Shown here: positions 16,722 to 24,997 of the stretch, one piece after another | Numbering within the stretch: the stretch's first letter is position 1 | How the letters are laid out: the number at the start of each line of letters is the position of its first letter | From: Cupriavidus pinatubonensis | Lineage (GTDB): Bacteria > Pseudomonadota > Gammaproteobacteria > Burkholderiales > Burkholderiaceae | DNA: 64,000 nt | NCBI RefSeq assembly: GCF_019602855.1 | Contig: NZ_CP080767.1 | Span: 3,472,001 to 3,536,000, forward strand | Direction of reading: 5' to 3' | Notes under the pieces: model-generated | Told to the model about the DNA's origin: nothing | Database searches by the model: none | What the model saw: the letters and a program-made list of their open reading frames with translations, nothing else | Made by a program: the position numbers and the translations under genes

Positions 16722-17975
16722 TTAGACTGCGGTAACGCGCGTGGACTCGACCACGTTGCGCATATAGCCGGGCGGATTCCACAGCGCCTCCATCGGCTGG
16801 CTCTGGCCGGCGCGGTTCACGGCACGCACGCGCAAGTCGAGATTGCCGCGGCGCGGCGGGCGCAGCACCGCCGTCCATTCGCGGAACGAGTAGCGGCCCA
16901 GGTCCTGCCCAAGCTTTGCCGATTGCCAGGAACGGCCGCCATCCGCCGAGAAACCGACTTCGCCAATCCCGTAGCCGCCGTCGAAGGCGATGCCACGCAC
17001 CACCGTCTCGCGGCCGGTCGGCACCTTGGCGCCATCCGTCAGGCTGGTGATGAACGAACGCACGTTGAAGCGTCCGATGGGCGTGGTGGCCGAGGGCGCC
17101 GTGCCGGGCGCCACGCAGGCACACGGGTTCGCCGGAATGCGGTAGGCAGAGGCCATCCAGAAGCCGTCGAAGACCTTGTCCACAACCTGGATGTCCGACA
17201 GGTGCTTGACCCAATACGTGCCGTAGTGCCCAGGCACCACGAGCCGCAGCGGATAGCCGTTGAGCATCGGCAGGTCGGCGCCGTTCATTGCCCAGGCCAG
17301 CATCACCTCGCCGTCGAGCGCGTGGTCGATGTTCAGCGCCTTGACGAAGTCCGGGCCGCCTTCGAGCGGCGGCTTGTCCATGCCGTTGAATGTCACCTGC
17401 ACGGCGCCCGGCTGGACGCCGGCCTTTTCCAGCACCTTCCTGAGCGGCACGCCGGTCCAGCGCGCATTCCCCATCGCACCATTGCCCAGCTGGCCACCGT
17501 TGACGCGCGGGTCAAAGAAGCCGCGGCTGTTGCCCGAGCACTGGTTCACGGCCACGATCTCGACCGGATCCGCGAGCGTCTTCAAATCCGCCAGCGACAG
17601 TTCCAGTGGCGCCTTCACATGGCCGCCGACGCGCAGGCGATAGGTCTGCGGGTCGATCGACGTCGGAATCCCGCTCCAGTGGTAGCGCACGAAGAACGCG
17701 TCATTCGGCGTGAGCACACCTTCGTTGAACACGCTGAACGGCGTCTCGAGTTGTGGCGGACGGCTGGTCAGCAGGATCAGCGGGCGCTTCTGCGGGAAAG
17801 CGACCAGTTCGCGCTCGCCGTTGGCGAACGGCATGGTGACCTTGGCCGGCGTGGCGGCGAACGCGTCGAACGCGGTGGCGCCGAGCGTGGCCTGGGCCAT
17901 CAGGGCGCCGGCGCCTTGAAGGAATTTGCGTCGGCCACCGGTGTGTCGCCGATGGGGATTGTCAGGCGCATTCAT
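16722..17975 (-). CDS. Tat-exported sulfite-oxidase-family molybdoenzyme
   Basis: The 417-residue protein has a twin-arginine leader (GRRKFLQGAGAL at 14-25), an oxidoreductase molybdopterin domain with the molybdenum-ligand Cys146 in NQCSGNSRG, and a C-terminal Mo-co dimerisation domain ending GYMRNVVESTRV. It belongs to the sulfite oxidase/SorA family and acts in the periplasm, probably passing electrons to the diheme cytochrome downstream. Sulfite is the default substrate guess, but other S- or N-oxides are possible. GAGGAGAAG on its strand fixes the ATG at 17975. It is divergent from the gene at 18170. Confidence 0.85.
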   Translation of the reverse strand: MNAPDNPHRRHTGGRRKFLQGAGALMAQATLGATAFDAFAATPAKVTMPFANGERELVAFPQKRPLILLTSRPPQLETPFSVFNEGVLTPNDAFFVRYHWSGIPTSIDPQTYRLRVGGHVKAPLELSLADLKTLADPVEIVAVNQCSGNSRGFFDPRVNGGQLGNGAMGNARWTGVPLRKVLEKAGVQPGAVQVTFNGMDKPPLEGGPDFVKALNIDHALDGEVMLAWAMNGADLPMLNGYPLRLVVPGHYGTYWVKHLSDIQVVDKVFDGFWMASAYRIPANPCACVAPGTAPSATTPIGRFNVRSFITSLTDGAKVPTGRETVVRGIAFDGGYGIGEVGFSADGGRSWQSAKLGQDLGRYSFREWTAVLRPPRRGNLDLRVRAVNRAGQSQPMEALWNPPGYMRNVVESTRVTAV

Positions 17976-18169
17976 GGTCTTCTCCTCTTGTTCTGGATCT
18001 GGAGTCCGCGGCAGGGACGTAACCGCCGGATTGTCGCTATCACAAGGTTTAGCGTACAACTCGATATTCCGGTAAGGGTTATCGGCGGAATCGAATTCCC
18101 GGGCGCAGAACGGTCATTGCCTCATGTGACGGCTACAATGCGCCCTACCCTCGTGCCACGACAGCACCC

Positions 18170-19222
18170 ATGCCAAACCCGAACCGGGCCTACCTGCTCG
18201 GCCCGCTGCTGAAGGGAGTTTCCCGTTCGTTCTACCTGACGCTGCGCATCCTGCCAGCGGGCATGCGCGATCCTGTCGGGCTCGCCTACCTGATTGCGCG
18301 TGCGGCGGACACCATTGCGGATACCTCGCTGATCTCCCCTGCCGTACGCCTCGATCTGCTGCTGTCGCTGCGTCGGTGCGTCAATGGCAGCGACGATCCG
18401 GCTCAGCTTGCGGATCGACTGGCACGGGAAGTCGCTGGGCATCAGACGCAAGCGAAAGAGAGCGCGCTGCTGGAGTCGATCCGCCCCGCGTTCGACGTGC
18501 TGGCGCAGCTCGACGACGCCGACCGCACCGCCGTGCGCGGCATCGTCACCACGCTGACCGAGGGCATGGAATTCGACCTGCGCACTTTTCCGGATGAGCG
18601 CTCAGGACAGCTTGGCGCATTGCCCGACCTGTCCGACCTGGACCGCTACACCTACCTCGTCGCTGGCTGCGTGGGCGAGTTCTGGACGGCGATGACCTAT
18701 GCGCACCAGCCCGGCGTGCTCAAGGAGGATTCGACCGTCATGCATCGCCGGGGCATCCGCTTCGGCAAGGCCTTGCAAATGGTCAACGTGCTGCGCGACT
18801 GCGCCAATGATCTGCGCATCGGACGCTGTTACCTGCCGACGGATGTGCTCGGCCGCCACGGTGCCCAACCGCGCGACCTGCTGCAACCCGCGAACTCGCA
18901 ACGCATGCGGCCGGTGCTGTTCGAACTCGTGCGCCTCGCGCTGGACCACTTCCGGGAAGCCATGGCCTACACGCTCGCAATCCCGCGTACGGCCGTGCGC
19001 TTGCGGCTGGCCTGCCTGTGGCCGATCCTGATCGGCCTCGAAACCTTGCGGCAGCTCGTGCGGAACGAAGTTTGGCTTGACCCCGCACAGGTCTCGAAGA
19101 TCGATCGCAAGACGGTCTATCGCATCCTGGGTCGCAGCACGTTGCAGGTCATGTCCGATCGGACGCTGCGCCGCTGGATGGAGGGCGAGATCGCGCGGAT
19201 TGAGCGGGTGCTGTCGCCATAG
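18170..19222 (+). CDS. Squalene/phytoene-synthase-like head-to-head prenyltransferase
   Basis: The 350-residue protein has the two acidic motifs of trans-isoprenyl head-to-head synthases: ARAADTIAD near residues 44-51 and NVLRDCANDLRIGRCYLP near 205. The second has an Asn-Asp where an acidic pair is usual, and the first motif begins with Ala-Ala. It should condense two prenyl diphosphates, for example farnesyl diphosphate to presqualene or squalene. No hopanoid or carotenoid genes (hpn, crt) are adjacent, so its product is uncertain. Its 3' end overlaps that of the convergent LysR gene by 74 bases. The ribosome binding site is weak. Confidence 0.75.
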   Translation: MPNPNRAYLLGPLLKGVSRSFYLTLRILPAGMRDPVGLAYLIARAADTIADTSLISPAVRLDLLLSLRRCVNGSDDPAQLADRLAREVAGHQTQAKESALLESIRPAFDVLAQLDDADRTAVRGIVTTLTEGMEFDLRTFPDERSGQLGALPDLSDLDRYTYLVAGCVGEFWTAMTYAHQPGVLKEDSTVMHRRGIRFGKALQMVNVLRDCANDLRIGRCYLPTDVLGRHGAQPRDLLQPANSQRMRPVLFELVRLALDHFREAMAYTLAIPRTAVRLRLACLWPILIGLETLRQLVRNEVWLDPAQVSKIDRKTVYRILGRSTLQVMSDRTLRRWMEGEIARIERVLSP

Positions 19223-20174
19223 CGACGCGCGCCGGCCAGCTGCCGTCTCCGATCTGCTCGCTGACGATTTCCGTCAGCAGTTCATGCACCGCCGAGGCCG
19301 CCACGGACAGTGGCATGGTGGCCGAGCGGCACAGGAAGACCGGCCGCGACATGGCGGGCTCCGCAATGCGCGAGGCCGACAACAGACCCTTGCGCAGCTC
19401 CGCGCAGACCGAAGCGTAGGACAGCACCGTGCAGCCGACGCCGGCCGCGGCCAGCGCGATCAGTTCGGGAATCGCATTCACTTCCGCCAGTACGTGGAGG
19501 TCGATCTCGTTCGCGCGCAGGTGGCTGTCGATCAGCGCGCGCAGGCCATGCTCGCCGGCGGGCAGAATCATGGGGTAATCGCTCAGCTCGCGCAGGCGGA
19601 TCGCGTTGGCCGGCAGGACGTCGCGCCGTCTCGCCCCGGCAAACCGGCCGGGCTCCGCCACGATCACAAGGTCTTCATCGACAAGGTGATCGAACTGGAG
19701 GCCGGGGTCGGCATTTGCCTGGAAGGTCAGGCCGATATCGATATGGCCCGTCAGCAAATGGTTCGGGATGTAACCGGTGCTCAGCTCGATCACCTGCAGG
19801 CGCACCTTGGGCCAGCGCCGGATGGTCTCCCGCACCAGCGGCACGGTCAGGATCTTGGCCATGGACTGCGGCAGGCCAATGGCGACGCGGCCTTCCGGGT
19901 CCGTGACGAGGTCCCTGACGTCTTCGCACGCCAGGTCGACCCGCTTCAGGATATCCCGCGCGTGGTGCTCGAAACGTTGGCCGGCGGCCGTGACCGACAC
20001 GCCCCGGTGGCTGCGCGTGAACAAGGCCACGCCGAGTGTGTCTTCAAGCTGGCGGATCTGCAAGCTCAGCGCCGGCTGGGCGATATGCAGCGTTTCCGCC
20101 GCGCGCGAGATCGATCCCGCCGCCGCCACGGCGAGAAAGCCGCGCAATCCCCGCACGTCCACCGGTATTCCCAT
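19149..20174 (-). CDS. LysR-type regulator of the Bug / CoA-transferase operon
   Basis: This 341-residue LysR protein has an N-terminal HTH (VRGLRGFLAVAAAGSISRAA, IAQPALSLQIRQLE) and a PBP-like effector domain. The C-terminus extends about 30-40 residues past the usual family end, into the convergent gene at 18170. It is divergent from the Bug/CoA-transferase/enoyl-CoA-hydratase operon, whose spacer contains the palindrome at 20233. Regulation of that operon by a carboxylate or CoA intermediate is inferred from layout. Confidence 0.85.
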   Translation of the reverse strand: MGIPVDVRGLRGFLAVAAAGSISRAAETLHIAQPALSLQIRQLEDTLGVALFTRSHRGVSVTAAGQRFEHHARDILKRVDLACEDVRDLVTDPEGRVAIGLPQSMAKILTVPLVRETIRRWPKVRLQVIELSTGYIPNHLLTGHIDIGLTFQANADPGLQFDHLVDEDLVIVAEPGRFAGARRRDVLPANAIRLRELSDYPMILPAGEHGLRALIDSHLRANEIDLHVLAEVNAIPELIALAAAGVGCTVLSYASVCAELRKGLLSASRIAEPAMSRPVFLCRSATMPLSVAASAVHELLTEIVSEQIGDGSWPARVAMATAPAQSARSRPPSSGAASDRT

Positions 20175-20232
20175 GGCTGTCTCCTGACCCTAGTGTGTGC
20201 CCGCTGGCTATAAGGATTCATGATACCAGGCA

Positions 20233-20250
20233 TCCAAAATATATCTTGGA
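20233..20250. promoter_or_regulatory. LysR-type operator palindrome
   Basis: TCCAAAATATATCTTGGA is an inverted repeat (TCCAA / TTGGA) with an AT-rich spacer, in the 162-base gap between the divergent LysR (start 20174) and Bug genes (start 20337). This is the usual geometry for an autoregulating LysR and its target. Confidence 0.5.
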
Positions 20251-20336
20251 CATATAGCCCAGCGCCCCGGATAGTGACACCCACCTGCCCCGCGCAACGC
20301 ACGCGGAATCCGGCGTACACCTTCCTTGGAGACAAC

Positions 20337-21314
20337 ATGAGCATCGGTCGCCGCACCTTTCTTGCTGGCACAGGCGCCGCGCTGTTCGCGCGGCCCCTGC
20401 TCGCCAATTCACCATGGCCCACGCGGCCGGTCAAACTAGTCGTGCCATTCGCTGCAGGTGGTTCCGGCGACTTCGTCGCGCGCCAGATCGCCATGCCGTT
20501 GTCGCAGAAACTCGGCCAGCCGGTCGTCGTAGAAAACAAGCCCGGCGCTGGCGGCAACCTGGGCACGCAGAGCGTGCTCGACGCCAGCCCCGATGGCTAC
20601 ACGATCCTGCTCAACACGGTCGGCATGCATGCGGTCAATCCACTGATGTTTCCGGACCTGCGCTTCCAGCCGCAGCGCGACCTGCTGGCGCTGGGCGTGG
20701 TGGCGACCGTGCCGAACGTGCTGGTGGTCCATCCGACCAAGCTTGGCGTCAACACCGTGGCGGATCTCGTCCGGCTTGGCCGGCAGAAGCCCGACAACCT
20801 CAGCTATGCCACCTACGGCGCGGGCAGCTCGCCGCATATCTATGGCGCGCTGCTGCTCAAGGCTGCGAAGTTCTCGGCAGTCACCATTCCCTACAAGGGC
20901 AGCGCGCCGGCCAGCAGCGATGTGATGGCGGGCAACGTCGATTTCCTGTTCGACAGCATGACCACGAGCGTTGGTCAGATCCAGGGCGGCAAGCTCAAGG
21001 CGCTGGCGATTACGTCGGCGGCGCGTTCGCCGCTGCTGCCCGACGTGCCGACGCTGGCTGAAGCGGGATATCCGGCGGTCGCCCTCAAATTCTGGCTTTC
21101 GCTGCAAATCTCCGCGCGCACGCCGCCGGCCATTGTCGGTTTGCTGCGCGAAGCCGTGGCCGAATCCGCGCGCAATGCCGCGTACGGCAACGCGCTGGTC
21201 GCGCGCGGCGCGGAGCCGTTCCATCTCGCGCCGGGCGAGGTGCAGGACTTCGTCAACCGGGACGCAGCACGCTGGACCGCGCTGGCGCGGTCGATCGACA
21301 TCAAGCCTGAATAA
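20337..21314 (+). CDS. Bug/TctC-family periplasmic solute-binding protein
   Basis: The 325-residue protein is a Bordetella-uptake-gene/TctC-type binding protein: PTRPVKLVVPFAAGGSGD near the mature N-terminus, then VVVENKPGAGGNLG and the usual two-lobe fold. The leader GRRTFLAGTGAAL contains a twin-arginine, so export may be by Tat. It probably captures a small carboxylate for uptake. No tctA/tctB membrane genes are adjacent, as is common for the many orphan Bug proteins of this group. GGAGA precedes the ATG at 20337. It leads an operon with the CoA-transferase and hydratase genes. Confidence 0.85.
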   Translation: MSIGRRTFLAGTGAALFARPLLANSPWPTRPVKLVVPFAAGGSGDFVARQIAMPLSQKLGQPVVVENKPGAGGNLGTQSVLDASPDGYTILLNTVGMHAVNPLMFPDLRFQPQRDLLALGVVATVPNVLVVHPTKLGVNTVADLVRLGRQKPDNLSYATYGAGSSPHIYGALLLKAAKFSAVTIPYKGSAPASSDVMAGNVDFLFDSMTTSVGQIQGGKLKALAITSAARSPLLPDVPTLAEAGYPAVALKFWLSLQISARTPPAIVGLLREAVAESARNAAYGNALVARGAEPFHLAPGEVQDFVNRDAARWTALARSIDIKPE

Positions 21315-21359
21315 GGCAGGCGGGCCCAACCCGCCCAGAGACATTCAACGGATAGACAC

Positions 21360-22595
21360 ATGATTGCATTGCAGGGAATTCGGGTGCTCGACCTGAGCAA
21401 GGTACTTGCGGGCCCGCTGTGCGGCCAGTATCTGGGGGAGCTTGGCGCCGAAGTCATCAAGGTCGAGCCGGTCGGTAGTGGCGACGACACGCGCGCGTGG
21501 CTGCCGCAGGACCAGGGCCAGTCGGCGACCTTCCTGGCCGTCAACCACAACAAGCGCAGCATCGCGGTCGACCTCAAGACGGCAGAGGGCCGGAAGATCG
21601 TCCACGCGCTGGCGGCCAAGTCCGATGTCGTCCTGCAAGGATTTGGCAGCGGGGCGGCCGCTCGGCTCGGCGTTGACTACGACACCCTTTCGGCCCTGAA
21701 CCCCGCGCTGATCTACTGCGAGATCTCCGGCTACGGCCGTACCGGCCCGCTCGGACAGGAACCCGGTTACGACGTCATGCTGCAAGCGTTCAGCGGCATG
21801 GTCAGCACCATGGGCGAACCCGGCGGCAGGCTCGCTCGCGCAAGCTTTTCCCCCGTCGATCTCGGCACCGGCATGCATGCGTTCAGCGGCGTCCTGGCCG
21901 CGTTGATCGAACGCCAGAAGACCGGCCGCGGCATGCAACTCGAGGTCTCGCTGCTCGACACCGCGATGGGATTCATGGGCTACCTCGCACAGAACTACTG
22001 GTGCAGCGGCAAGGTGCCGCGCCCCATGGGTACCGCGCATCCCGCCATGGCGCCTTACCAGGTGTTCGAGGCTTCGGATGGGCCGGTCATGATCGGCATC
22101 GGCAACGACGCACAGTGGCGGCGCTTCTGCCCCGTCGCTGCCCTGCAGGCCTATGTCGACGATCCACGCTTCGCCACCAATGCCGACCGTGTCGCGCACT
22201 TCGACGAGGTCGTCGCCCTGGTACAGGCGCGCATTGCCACCCAGCCCGTCGCATTCTGGCTGGACGCGCTGCGCAACGCCGGTGTCGCCTGCGCGCCGAT
22301 CCACACACTCGACCAGGCGCTCGCGCATCCGCAACTGGCCGCGCGCGGGCTAATCGTCGAGTCCAAGCACCCGGTGCTGGGCAAGGTGAGGAACATGGGC
22401 CTGCCCATCCGCTTCCAGGGGGAAGACCGGATCGCGCACCGGGCGCCGCCATTGCTGGGCGAGCATACCGGGGAGTTACTGCGCCAGGCCGGCTATGACA
22501 ACGATGCTATCGCCGCGTTGCATGCGAGCGGCGTGGTGGCAACCACGGGCCACACGGAATCCAACACGCCGACGCAACAGCGCGCCGCGGCATGA
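21360..22595 (+). CDS. CaiB/BaiF-family (class III) CoA-transferase
   Basis: The 411-residue protein has the family start (GIRVLDLSKVLAGPLCGQYL, GAEVIKVEP), the GYGRTGPL motif, and the catalytic-Asp region FSPVDLGTGMHA near residue 160-170. It would move CoA between carboxylates to activate the substrate for the hydratase encoded next. Start and stop are clean, and it overlaps the hydratase start by four bases. The acid that is activated is unknown. Confidence 0.88.
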   Translation: MIALQGIRVLDLSKVLAGPLCGQYLGELGAEVIKVEPVGSGDDTRAWLPQDQGQSATFLAVNHNKRSIAVDLKTAEGRKIVHALAAKSDVVLQGFGSGAAARLGVDYDTLSALNPALIYCEISGYGRTGPLGQEPGYDVMLQAFSGMVSTMGEPGGRLARASFSPVDLGTGMHAFSGVLAALIERQKTGRGMQLEVSLLDTAMGFMGYLAQNYWCSGKVPRPMGTAHPAMAPYQVFEASDGPVMIGIGNDAQWRRFCPVAALQAYVDDPRFATNADRVAHFDEVVALVQARIATQPVAFWLDALRNAGVACAPIHTLDQALAHPQLAARGLIVESKHPVLGKVRNMGLPIRFQGEDRIAHRAPPLLGEHTGELLRQAGYDNDAIAALHASGVVATTGHTESNTPTQQRAAA

Positions 22596-23380
22596 CCATG
22601 CGAGACAACATGAGCACCGTTACCTATGAAGTCCGCGACCGCGTCGCGGAAATCCTGCTGGACAGCCCGCCCGTCAACGCCCTGAACGAAGGCATGATCG
22701 ATGCGCTGCTGGACGCCCTGCACCGTGCGGCGAAGGACGATGCCGTACGCGCGGTCATCCTCGGCAGCGCCGTGCCACGGCGCTTTTGCGCGGGCCTGCA
22801 ACTCGACGCGCTGCACGGTGCATCGCCACAGCGCGCGTACCAGTTGGTCGACAAGCTTTACAGCGGCTTGAACGAAGCGCAGTTCCGGCTGGGCAAGCCA
22901 TCGATTGCGGCAGTGGGCGGCACGGCGCGCGGCGGCGGCATGACGCTGGCGATTCACTGCGACATGATCGTCGCCGCCGATACCGCAACCTTCGGCTATC
23001 CGGAGATCGACGTCGGCGTCACGCCCGCGATCCATTACACGCACCTGCCCCGCATCATCGGCCGCCATCGCGCATTCGATCTGCTGTTCACGGGCCGCTC
23101 GTTCGGCGCCGATGAAGCCATGTCGCTCGGGCTGGTCAATCGCATCGTCCCCGAAGCCGACGTCATGTGCGAAGCGCGTGCCCTCGCGCAGACGTTCTGC
23201 GACAAGTCCCCGGTCGTGATGCGGATGGGACGCACGGCATTCCTGCGCGCCAATGACAGCGACTACCGCCGCGGCATCGCTACGGCAGTGGAATCGTTCG
23301 GCAATGTCTTTGCCACCGACGATGCCAGGGAAGGCATATCCGCATTTGTGGAGAAGCGCAAGCCGTACTGGCAGGCGTGA
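22592..23380 (+). CDS. Enoyl-CoA hydratase/isomerase (crotonase) family protein
   Basis: The protein has 262 residues and the crotonase fold: RRFCAGLQLDAL forms part of the CoA pocket, ARGGGMTLAIHCDM the oxyanion-hole glycines, and GYPEIDVGVTP carries a conserved active-site Glu region. The ATG overlaps the CoA-transferase stop, so the two are co-translated. A second in-frame ATG (MSTVTYEV, seven codons in) is an alternative start. It probably hydrates or isomerises the acyl-CoA produced by the preceding enzyme. It is the last gene of the operon, followed by the tRNA-Thr. Confidence 0.85.
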   Translation: MTMRDNMSTVTYEVRDRVAEILLDSPPVNALNEGMIDALLDALHRAAKDDAVRAVILGSAVPRRFCAGLQLDALHGASPQRAYQLVDKLYSGLNEAQFRLGKPSIAAVGGTARGGGMTLAIHCDMIVAADTATFGYPEIDVGVTPAIHYTHLPRIIGRHRAFDLLFTGRSFGADEAMSLGLVNRIVPEADVMCEARALAQTFCDKSPVVMRMGRTAFLRANDSDYRRGIATAVESFGNVFATDDAREGISAFVEKRKPYWQA

Positions 23381-23445
23381 ACACCGTCCGGGCGTCAGCG
23401 GTTATGGCCTCACGCCCTGCTTGTTCCGCGGCGCCGAATCGGCCG

Positions 23446-23487
23446 CAAAAACGACAAGGGGTTACAAGCCAAATGGCGTGTAACCCC
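23446..23487 (-). terminator. Terminator of the tRNA-Thr gene
   Basis: GGGGTTAC at 23458-23465 pairs with GTAACCCC at 23480-23487, with an inner GCC/GGC pairing. On the minus strand the stem is followed by a T-rich stretch ending in TTTTT. It lies 10 bases after the tRNA 3' end. Confidence 0.7.
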
Positions 23488-23496
23488 TCGATGATC

Positions 23497-23572
23497 TGGT
23501 GCCGGCTGCAGGACTCGAACCCGCCACCTGATGATTACAAATCAACTGCTCTACCTGATGAGCTAAGCCGGC
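23497..23572 (-). tRNA. tRNA-Thr (anticodon TGT)
   Basis: The minus strand folds into a 76-base cloverleaf: acceptor GCCGGCT pairing with AGCCGGC, D arm GCTC...GAGC, anticodon loop TTTGTAA with TGT at positions 34-36, T arm with GGTTCGAGTCC-type loop, and an encoded CCA end. The anticodon stem has one T-T mismatch. TGT reads ACA, so it charges threonine. Its 3' end points to the catabolic region on the left, the classic orientation for an island target, although no integrase is seen. Confidence 0.93.
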
Positions 23573-23633
23573 ATATCTGATGCAGACCGCGATTCTACTG
23601 CATCACGGTCCGCTTTGGTAAGTCACCCGTGAC

Positions 23634-24122
23634 TTACTTCACCACCTTCAGCGACGGCTTCTTGCCGCCGATGCGCGGCACGGGCGGCGGCGTCTCGTCA
23701 TCGTCCGGTGCGCCCGGTTCGGGGCTCACGGCCGTTTCGGATTCCACGGGCGCCAGCTTGGGCGGCGGGTTGTTCTCGCGCTCGGTTGCGGCCTGCGTTT
23801 CCGGCACGCTGCGCTCGACCGGGAATGCCATGCCCTGGCCGTTTTCGCGCGCATAGATCGCAAGTACGTTTTCCACGGGCACGTCGATCTTGCGCGAGAC
23901 GCCGCCGAAGCGCGCGCTGAACGTGATCCACTCGTTGCCCATGTCTAGGCCGCTGGTGGCGTCGAAGCTCACGTTGAGCACGATCTCGTTGTTCTTGACG
24001 AACTCGCGCGGCACGTTGGTGTTGGCGTCGACAAAGACGGCGACGTAAGGCGTGAAGCCATTGTCCGTGCACCACTCGTAAATGGCGCGGATCAGATAGG
24101 GCTTGGTGGAGGTTTCAGGCAT
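23634..24122 (-). CDS. sspB: ClpXP specificity-enhancing factor SspB
   Basis: The 162-residue protein has the SspB substrate-binding domain (PYLIRAIYEWCTDNGFTPY at the N-terminus, then the VPREFVKNNEIVLNVSF strands). A long acidic/proline-rich linker leads to the C-terminal ClpX-binding tail KKPSLKVVK. It tethers ssrA-tagged peptides to ClpXP. The conserved tail and the sspA neighbour make the call secure. It lies 56 bases after sspA. Confidence 0.94.
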   Translation of the reverse strand: MPETSTKPYLIRAIYEWCTDNGFTPYVAVFVDANTNVPREFVKNNEIVLNVSFDATSGLDMGNEWITFSARFGGVSRKIDVPVENVLAIYARENGQGMAFPVERSVPETQAATERENNPPPKLAPVESETAVSPEPGAPDDDETPPPVPRIGGKKPSLKVVK

Positions 24123-24178
24123 GGTGCTTCTTCATGGCGCCGGTGGTTGGCCCGATGCAAGCATCGGGCCCGCCATGC

Positions 24179-24790
24179 TTAACGGCGCATTACCTTTTCC
24201 GACGGCGTCAGCGCCTCGATGTAGGCCGGACGGCTGAAGATGCGCTCGGCGTACTTGAGCAGCGGCGCGGCGTTCTTCGACAGTTCGATACCGTAATGGT
24301 CCAGGCGCCACAGCAGCGGGGCGATGGCCACGTCGAGCATCGAGAACTCTTCCCCAAGCATGTACTTGTTCTTGACGAAGATCGGCGCGAGCTGCGTCAG
24401 GCGGTCGCGAATCGCGGCGCGGGCGCGCTCGTGGTTCTTTTCGGCGGCCTTGCCCTTTTCGTTTTCGAGCACGTACACGTGCGTGAACAGTTCCTTTTCA
24501 AAGTTGAACAGGAACAGGCGGGCGCGGGCGCGCTGCACCGGGTCAGCCGGCATCAGCTGCGGGTGCGGGAAGCGCTCGTCGATGTACTCGTTGATGATGT
24601 TCGACTCATACAGGATGAGGTCGCGCTCTACCAGGATAGGCACCTGGCCGTAGGGGTTCATCACCGAAATATCTTCGGGCTTGTTGAACAGGTCGACGTC
24701 GCGGATCTCGAAGTCCATGCCCTTTTCGAACAGGACGAGGCGGCAACGTTGGGAAAACGGGCAAGTCGTACCCGAATACAACACCATCAT
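24179..24790 (-). CDS. sspA: Stringent starvation protein A (GST-fold RNA polymerase-associated factor)
   Basis: This 203-residue protein has an N-terminal thioredoxin-like GST domain (YSGTTCPFSQRCRLVLFEKG, NPYGQVPILVERDLILYESN) and a helical C-terminal domain. SspA binds RNA polymerase and changes transcription during starvation. ATG 24790 is preceded by AAGGA on its strand; a second ATG follows immediately. It is upstream of sspB and downstream of petC, separated from petC by a strong terminator, so it probably has its own promoter. Confidence 0.93.
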   Translation of the reverse strand: MMVLYSGTTCPFSQRCRLVLFEKGMDFEIRDVDLFNKPEDISVMNPYGQVPILVERDLILYESNIINEYIDERFPHPQLMPADPVQRARARLFLFNFEKELFTHVYVLENEKGKAAEKNHERARAAIRDRLTQLAPIFVKNKYMLGEEFSMLDVAIAPLLWRLDHYGIELSKNAAPLLKYAERIFSRPAYIEALTPSEKVMRR

Positions 24791-24921
24791 GGTTGGATTC
24801 CTTGGGCTTAGCCGATGCTGGGTCGGACGGTAAGGTCTGACATTCTGCCAAATCCGGGCATCGAAAAGCAAATAAGTTGAATATAATCCACTTTTTGAGC
24901 ACCACCTTGGCCGACTCTCAT

Positions 24922-24972
24922 AGAAAAAGGGCCAGAGCGGTGCTGCAACAGCAACTTCCGCTCTGGCCCTTC
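24922..24972 (-). terminator. Terminator of the petABC operon
   Basis: AAGGGCCAGAGCGG at 24927-24940 pairs with CCGCTCTGGCCCTT at 24958-24971. On the minus strand the stem is followed by TTTTTCTA. It lies 26 bases past the petC stop and separates petABC from sspA. Confidence 0.85.
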
Positions 24973-24997
24973 TTTGCTGCCGGGCCGGCCTGAGGCG

